Assembly: GCA_004335835.1 (NCBI GenBank)
Contig: RWJK01001174.1
Span: forward strand, 67,111-80,952
Direction of reading: 5' to 3'
DNA length: 13,842 nucleotides
DNA from: Scenedesmus sp. ARA3
Taxonomy: Eukaryota; Chlorophyta; Chlorophyceae; Sphaeropleales; Scenedesmaceae
The position numbers and the translations under genes were made by a program. The notes under the pieces were generated by a model, which was not told the DNA's origin, searched no databases, and was given only the letters and a program-made list of their open reading frames with translations. Positions 10,401-13,842 of the stretch are shown in pieces (positions within the stretch are counted from its first letter, which is position 1; every line of letters starts with the position of its first letter).

Positions 10401-10889
10401 CGTGGCAGCGGCGCCTCAAAGCACCGGCGGCAGCTGTCTGCCATCCCCTCTGGCAGCGACCCAGAAGGGTGTGAGGTGTCAGATGGTGAGGCAGGCGAGG
10501 CTGCTGCTGCTGCTGCTGCTGTTGCTGATGCAGCGGCTGGCAGCAGGGGCAGCAGCGGCGATGGCAGTGACAGCTGGGAGGACCTGAAGCAGCGCAACAG
10601 CAGCGGCGAGGCTGCTGCTGCTGCTGCTGAGGGTGGGGATGCAGTCCAAGGTAGAGATGTCGATTCAGCTGCTGCTGGGGAGAGGCAGGCTGTTGGAGCA
10701 GTGAAGGGCATGTTGGCTGGGCTGTGGCAGCAGGTGAAGGGCTCTGCAGGCGGGGATGGTGGGCTCATGCGGCGTGCTGTGACGACGCCTGCAGTGGTGC
10801 AGCACAGCAAGCAGCAGCAGGAGCCGCTGCAGCAGCAGCTGCAGAGGGAGGCCCAGGAGCTGCAGAAGCTGCTGCAGCGGCAGCAGTAG
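3762..10889 (+). CDS. Membrane-anchored alpha/beta hydrolase, 14 exons, 866 aa
   Basis: Exons are 3762-3783, 4153-4371, 4795-4975, 5137-5283, 5750-5839, 6059-6291, 7012-7108, 7469-7561, 7900-7989, 8282-8341, 8580-8681, 9051-9159, 9375-9568 and 9926-10889. The total is 2601 nt, a multiple of three; every intron is GT-AG with matching phase. Residues ~17-36 and ~42-63 look like membrane segments. The hydrolase fold follows: LFLHGVG (H295-G296, oxyanion region), GHSYG with nucleophile Ser361, LIDPV after it, SGND with Asp462 and HGAFL with His490. This order and the pre-domain block CPWFCNAPYEAIKRDNV recall alpha/beta hydrolases known mainly from fungi and algae (from memory). Residues ~546-866 form a low-complexity tail rich in Ala, Ser and Gln. 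The substrate is unknown; a membrane lipid or ester is only a guess. Exon 1 (MGLRAGSG) is the least certain: it is chosen for its GTGAGT donor and correct phase 1. The neighbours give no functional hint. Confidence 0.85.
5038..5084 (+). repeat. Head copy of hydrolase exon 4, frame-preserving
   Basis: Intron 3 holds ELTGMPGQLVDQLEA against ELAGVPGQLVDQLEA of exon 4 (5137-5283). A CAG at 5035-5037 precedes it. That acceptor is 99 nt (33 codons) upstream of the true one, and the frame is open through to exon 4 with the phase 2 join preserved. The match continues only about 47 bases. An isoform with a duplicated short helix is conceivable. Confidence 0.8.
5217..5556 (+). repeat. 133-bp tandem repeat, 2.6 units, spanning the exon 4 donor
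   Basis: Units begin at 5217, 5350 and 5483. Each unit contains the last 67 bases of exon 4 followed by the start of intron 4, so the donor CAG|GTGTG recurs at 5284, 5417 and 5550. Units 1 and 2 are nearly identical, including the intron part. The exon-derived part of unit 3 differs from unit 1 at four positions, all synonymous (ACC/ACG, CGC/CGT, GCA/GCG, CAC/CAT). I take the first donor as real because no AG acceptor stands directly before units 2 or 3 in a usable phase. Confidence 0.95.
6251..6808 (+). repeat. Five tandem copies of the exon 6 tail with alternating spacers
   Basis: The exon 6 end coding for SDK-SVPVLFLHGVG (starting 6251) recurs in intron 6 at about 6366, 6505, 6614 and 6766. 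Spacings are 115, 139, 109 and 152 nt. The spacers alternate between two types. Type A carries cacgtgctgtgtt and cagactgcgc. Type B carries gtgaagaggga and a ctctttggtg motif. The structure is therefore an ABAB higher-order repeat of about 250-260 nt. GTGAGT survives at 6292, at the first copy and at the last copy, but is broken in the two middle copies. Confidence 0.93.
6911..6940 (+). repeat. Head copy of hydrolase exon 7, frameshifted
   Basis: After a CTG-rich tract and CAG (6908-6910), about 30 bases repeat the start of exon 7 (7012-7108). One C is missing from gcggcctgatg. The distance to the true acceptor is 101 nt, and with the exon 6 phase the copy would read TGA as its third codon. 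It is a dead copy. Confidence 0.88.
7184..7238 (+). repeat. Tail copy of hydrolase exon 7 with donor
   Basis: The end of exon 7 (VVVE-KHVAMRL) and its donor CAG|GTGGGG are repeated 123 nt downstream, with TAC changed to TGC. A run of GGT triplets precedes it. Extending exon 7 to this donor would meet an in-frame TGA soon after 7108, so it should not yield a longer protein. Confidence 0.9.
7427..7456 (+). repeat. (CTG)10 just upstream of the exon 8 acceptor
   Basis: Ten perfect CTG units end 12 bases before the acceptor CAG at 7466-7468. The interval is also CTG-like. The tract occupies the place where a polypyrimidine tract is expected. Confidence 0.97.
7556..7904 (+). other. Nucleophile elbow GHSYG interrupted by intron 8
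   Basis: Exon 8 ends GGA CAC AG and exon 9 begins C TAC GGC AGC. Only splicing creates Ser361 of the G-H-S-Y-G motif. The phase 2 join makes catalysis strictly dependent on correct removal of this intron. Read through, the exon 8 end would give Arg in place of Ser. Confidence 0.9.
7699..7742 (+). repeat. Tail copy of hydrolase exon 8 with donor
   Basis: The end of exon 8 is repeated inside intron 8 and reads YERIQHTCIVRHR against HECIQRTCIVGHR. The donor CAG|GTGCGG is retained at 7737. The Gly before the catalytic His-Ser pair is Arg here, so an elbow built from the copy would be RHSYG. Three changes are synonymous (ACC/ACA, ATT/ATC, GTG/GTC). No clear acceptor CAG stands directly before it. 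Confidence 0.88.
8004..8021 (+). repeat. (CTG)6 after the exon 9 donor
   Basis: Six CTG units follow the GTGAGT donor at 7990. This is one of the few long CTG runs in the window near a 5' rather than a 3' splice site. It lies between exon 9 and the tail copy at 8078. Confidence 0.95.
8078..8126 (+). repeat. Tail copy of hydrolase exon 9 with donor
   Basis: The end of exon 9 recurs about 130 nt downstream as IHGLCLIDPVFLGV against IHGLCLIDPVCLGM, including GTGAGT. Four of six changes in the coding part are synonymous, and the LIDPV motif is intact. No AG acceptor abuts it, and extending exon 9 would meet TGA immediately (AT|G TGA), so it should not be translated. Confidence 0.92.
8475..8505 (+). 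repeat. Head copy of hydrolase exon 11, frame-preserving
   Basis: After CAG (8472-8474) the copy encodes LDVLMRDLVR against LDVMVRDLVL in exon 11 (8580-8681). It lies 105 nt (35 codons) upstream of the true acceptor, with an open frame through to the exon and the phase 2 join preserved. This is another candidate alternative 3' splice site. Confidence 0.88.
9326..9374 (+). repeat. CTG/CCG tract forming the 3' end of intron 12
   Basis: Five CTG units, a CCG-interrupted middle and five more CTG units run directly into the acceptor CCAG before exon 13 at 9375. It is the clearest case of a triplet tract serving as the acceptor region. Confidence 0.93.
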
Positions 10890-12460
10890 CAGGGTGTTTG
10901 TGCGGGTGTAGGTGAGGCGTGTCAGGGGTTGTTTGGGCGAGTGGGGTTGGATAAGTAGTAGGAGTAGTTGTAGGGGCCGGGTGTTGGTGAGAGTGGTATG
11001 TGTGGGAGTGCTGTAGTGAGAGGCGTTGTGTCCAGATGCAATGTGTCTGCGTGTGCTGGCTATTAAGTGTGTTTTTGTGTGTATGTGCACCGACAAGATG
11101 CAGGGTTGGGCAATTGGTTTATGTCAATGTGGGACGGTTGCGGGTAGAGTGCTGATGGTCCTGGGACTGACCAGACTGCTTTGTTCTATCTTGTGTTGTG
11201 CAGATGTACCTGAACATCACGTACACTGTTGATTAGTTCAGTTCATAACTATCAAGTTCAGAAGTTGACTAGGAGATGAGCGTCCCTGGCAAGCTTGTCA
11301 ACTTTGTGGGCTTACAACGTTGCTGCTTGTGCATGCACAATCTGCCATATGTCAATTGACTACTCGGTAGTTGCTGGTGCTAGCAGGCCGCAGCGATAAA
11401 GCGGCTGCTGTGCTGTGTGGACAGTGCATAGCAGCTGCACTGCACATCCATGATGCAGCTGTGCCGGTTTGTCGCAGCAAGGGGGCCTGCCTTGTGGCTT
11501 TGATTTGTCAGAGAAGAACGCGTGCCTGCATATTTAGTAGGCTGGTTTGCGCTAAGGCTTTCTTCGCTAGGATGGTGCAATGCACTCAGTCAGGCGCCAG
11601 CCAATGGGCTGTTGAGCAAGCACATCAAGTGCACTCACAAAGTTGTTCATGGCGGGTGCGTGTGCTGCGCATTGCTGGTGCACATCTATCGCTTCCTGGC
11701 AATGCCTTTTGCAGCACCGCACCAGCAGCTGGTGGCTTGCAGTTGTACAGTGGTGCTGCTGCTGTCAGGTGCTTCTGACAGCTGTTGCGAGCTTCCAAAC
11801 AGCAGCAGCTGCAGCATTGCTGATGGCTTGCCGCCCCTCGCAAGCTAGCTTACATTGCTGATGAATGGTAGTGCTGCGGCTGCGGTGTGCCACACCACCA
11901 GCACGAGCATTGTATGTGCACGCTGGCACAGTCGATGCAATTCAGGCTGGCTGCGTTCCTTGAGGAGACATTTTGAGAGAGGATAGTTACATGTGGGTCC
12001 TGGCACAACAGGTTGAACACAAGGTTTTTGATGGGCTGGTGTTGCAGAAACAGTGCTGGCATGGTGCAGCCTGCATCCTCATGGCTGCTGGCTCAGCCAA
12101 CAGTTGTTGACTCCTTCAGTGAGCATTGACGCAGCACCCACCAGTGTAAAACGTGTTTACAAATAATCTGGCTTCGTTTGCGCCTGCTGCTTCCTCTGTC
12201 TCCTGCTGCTGGTGCCACCAGGAAGGTATCAAGTCACCATACCCATACCCCCTGTTAGTGACGCAGCGGTAGCTTAAAGCTACTTTGGACGCTCATGGCC
12301 AACAGCTGTGACAGGCTGCTGACCACGTAGTTTGCAACGTTCTTTCCCTCCAATTTGCAAGTCACAATAAAACAAAGCGCCTGTGCCTAGACCAGATCAC
12401 TTCTGTGCTTGTAGTGCGTGTGCATCCGGTCAATTGGCAACCAAGCATCCTCCGCCGCAG
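10890..12460. other. Intergenic: hydrolase 3' region and upstream region of the RHIP1-like gene
   Basis: I see no conserved coding sequence or RNA gene. The first ~250 bases are G/T-rich, as expected for a 3' UTR. A TGTAA, the usual chlorophycean poly(A) signal, occurs at 12145-12149, over 1.2 kb past the stop, and could mark a long 3' UTR. Open frames at 11371-11848 look like chance translation of CTG/GCT-rich DNA. A palindrome (gtagctttaagctac-like, ggtagcttaaagctac) lies near 12269-12284. Confidence 0.45.
12365..12373 (+). promoter_or_regulatory. Possible TATA-like element of the RHIP1-like gene
   Basis: The A/T-rich word caataaaac stands about 90 bases before the first ATG (12461) in otherwise GC-rich DNA. 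Position and composition fit a weak TATA box, but no transcription start is known and chance is possible. Confidence 0.2.
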
Positions 12461-13258
12461 ATGACAATGGACTCGGTGAAAGACGCAGCGGATAAGGCAG
12501 CTAATGCTGTGGACAGCGGGCTGAACCAGGCGAGCAGCACCGTGAAGTCTGCACTAGCGCAGGCGACAGCCGCTGCACAGGGCTGGCTCGCGCAAGGACA
12601 GACATACTGGGACACGGCAAAGGTGATCATATAACTGCAGGGCTTTGAACGTTCGCATCCGCAACTGATGCTCACTACAGCTCGCACTTCAATCACGTAC
12701 ACGTGAAACAGGCACACAGCAATGAAGCAATGGGCTACGTTGGCACTCTGGAAGACGAAGCGTTTGGCTACCTCAAAGGTCAGCAGCTGCGCTGGTAGCT
12801 CTGGAAGCAAGGTCCTGCTGGGACAGCAGCAGAGCAGCAGGGGCTGACTTCCTGAACAGCCTTTCTTCAGGCAGCACAGCTTTTGTGCTTACAGCAGAAA
12901 TTATGAGAACGCGGCTCTCACATGCTGTTTGTGGCGCAGTAGCTGCAACGGAGTTCAGCAGCAGCAGCAGCAGCAGCACTGGCATACATGGCTCCTGCTA
13001 TGCGCTTGCTCAACACAGCAGATGCACAACGTACTCCCAAGCAGTCGCATGTGCACCGCACGCACATGCTCATGCTTGATGTCTGCTGCCAGCATCGTGC
13101 ATACAAACTACACACTCCATGTGTGCGTACCAAGGCAAGCAGTACAAGCAGCTGCAACCGCTGCAACCGCTGCATTGCAGGTGGCCTGGAGTACTGCGTG
13201 CAGCACCCCTACGTGTCCTACCCAGCAGCAGCAGCCATCACACTAGCAGCACTGCCTG
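12461..13258 (+). CDS. RHIP1-like protein, N-terminal part, exons 1-3
   Basis: Three exons join in phase: 12461-12622, 12712-12778 and 13181-13258. They give 102 residues plus one base, and the gene continues past the window. Exon 1 encodes an Ala-rich, probably helical region (DSVKDAADKAANAV). Then come YWDTAK, TLEDEAFGYLKGGLEYC and QHPYVSYPAAAAITLAALPG. The pattern of E-D-E-A-F, a short helix, H-P and a hydrophobic Ala/Leu stretch resembles plant RHIP1 (RGS1-HXK1-interacting protein 1), in which a G-P-R-R motif follows; here the last base G and phase 1 fit that. The match is from memory and distant. The first ATG is 12461, but ATG 12467 has better context (A at -3, G at +4). The exon 2 acceptor and its GTCAGC donor are weak; phase agreement supports them. 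Confidence 0.55.
12956..12976 (+). repeat. (CAG)7 in intron 2 of the RHIP1-like gene
   Basis: Seven perfect CAG units lie mid-intron. In the other introns the sense strand usually carries CTG, so this is the opposite orientation. It gives seven consecutive potential acceptor AGs ahead of the true one at 13180. Confidence 0.95.
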
Positions 13259-13785
13259 GTGAGTCAGCACCTCAGGGGAAGCCTGCTGCAACTGCACTGG
13301 CTGCTTGTGCTGTGCTTGCTGCAGCTAGATTCAGCAGCTACTGCAGCAAGCCAGCTGTCGGTCAAAGGCCTTCACTGCCGGGAAAGATGCGATCACAGTA
13401 GAGGCCTGCAAGCAGGGGGCAGACTCCTGCAACTGCAGCGCGTGCAGCAGCTACTCTTCAGCAGCTGGTCACGGGCCGCAAGCCTGGTCACTGGCAGCTG
13501 CATGTCTAGGGCCCTTACTGCAGGGACAGCTGCAATAGCCATAGGGACCTACAAGTAGGCAGGAAAAATGCAGCAAACGCATCTTTTTGTTCCATCGGCA
13601 GATTATATGTGCAGCTGGTTGTGCTGTGTGCCGCATCTTACGAGCAACTGAAGCGTGTTGAAGTCATTGGAAACAGCAGTGGTGCCATGAGCAGCAGGGC
13701 CGTGTGCATTACTAAACAGCTGTGCAACAGGCAAGCGAACTGCGATGGAGTCTGTGCATTTGTGTGCGGGGTGGTTGTGCTCATC

Positions 13786-13788
<3 letters not shown>
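13259..13788. other. Intron 3 of the RHIP1-like gene, no exon seen
   Basis: The stretch begins with the GTGAGT donor after exon 3. It is rich in CTG, CAG and TGCAG words. I find no segment with the Pro-Arg-Arg motif expected to follow if the RHIP1 assignment is right, so the next exon probably starts beyond the window. Confidence 0.45.

Positions 13789-13842
<54 letters not shown>
13789..13842 (+). repeat. (CTG)18 at the window end
   Basis: Eighteen perfect CTG units run to the last base. By analogy with introns 5, 7-9, 10 and 12 of the hydrolase gene, this is probably the acceptor region of the next intron-exon junction. The window stopping inside it suggests an assembly break. Confidence 0.97.

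Noticed and set aside
9914..10810. 298-residue open frame on the minus strand opposite the last hydrolase exon
   Set aside because: Triplet repeats (GCT, CAG) leave several frames open at once. The plus frame continues the spliced gene in the correct phase and ends at a stop; the minus frame is Ala/Ser/Pro low complexity with no family resemblance.
11371..11848. Overlapping open frames of 108-135 residues in the second intergenic region
   Set aside because: They are Cys, Ala and Leu-rich translations of CTG-like DNA, with no conserved motif and no splice or phase support.
12269..12284. Short palindrome near 12269-12284 as a tRNA or terminator element
   Set aside because: The stem is about 7-8 bases with no loop, no T-run and no cloverleaf partner; it is probably chance.
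12681..12778. Alternative acceptor at 12680 for RHIP1-like exon 2
   Set aside because: Starting after this CAG puts the phase 0 join out of frame with the conserved segment and soon meets TGA. The acceptor at 12711 keeps the frame.

Overview
The window is nuclear DNA from a plant-like eukaryote, most likely a chlorophycean green alga. A scenedesmacean or related sphaeroplealean is my guess, not something the sequence proves. The grounds are a chloroplast stromal processing peptidase, intron-dense genes with GTG-type donors (mostly GTGAGT or GTGGGT) and CAG acceptors, GC-rich exons, and saturation with CTG/CAG triplets. Nothing looks bacterial, viral or organellar. The window opens on a G homopolymer and ends inside an uninterrupted (CTG)18, so both edges may be assembly breaks.

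Three genes can be built, all on the + strand. (1) Positions 364-3079 hold the last five visible exons of a stromal processing peptidase (SPP, M16 metallopeptidase). Its zinc-binding half lies upstream of the window. (2) Positions 3762-10889 hold a complete 14-exon gene for an 866-residue membrane-anchored alpha/beta hydrolase. The phases of all 13 introns agree. The catalytic Ser, Asp and His lie on different exons, and the Ser codon itself is split by an intron. (3) Positions 12461 to beyond the window end hold the first three exons of a small protein resembling plant RHIP1 (RGS1-HXK1-interacting protein). Between genes 1 and 2 (3080-3761) and genes 2 and 3 (10890-12460) I see no coding sequence.

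The most unusual feature is not a gene. In genes 1 and 2 the introns are littered with partial, diverged copies of the adjoining exon ends. Copies of exon heads, usually with the acceptor CAG, lie upstream of the true exon. Copies of exon tails, often with the GT donor, lie downstream. I count six head copies and ten tail copies across ten exons. Four of the six head copies sit at a multiple-of-three distance from the true acceptor (99, 105, 105, 132 nt) with no stop between, so using the copy acceptor would add 33-44 residues in frame. Several copies differ from their exon mainly at synonymous positions. This looks like repeated tandem duplication across splice junctions, possibly feeding alternative 3' splice sites.

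The genes are independent units rather than a pathway: one matures imported chloroplast proteins, one is an uncharacterised membrane serine hydrolase, and one is a putative membrane-associated signalling-type protein.
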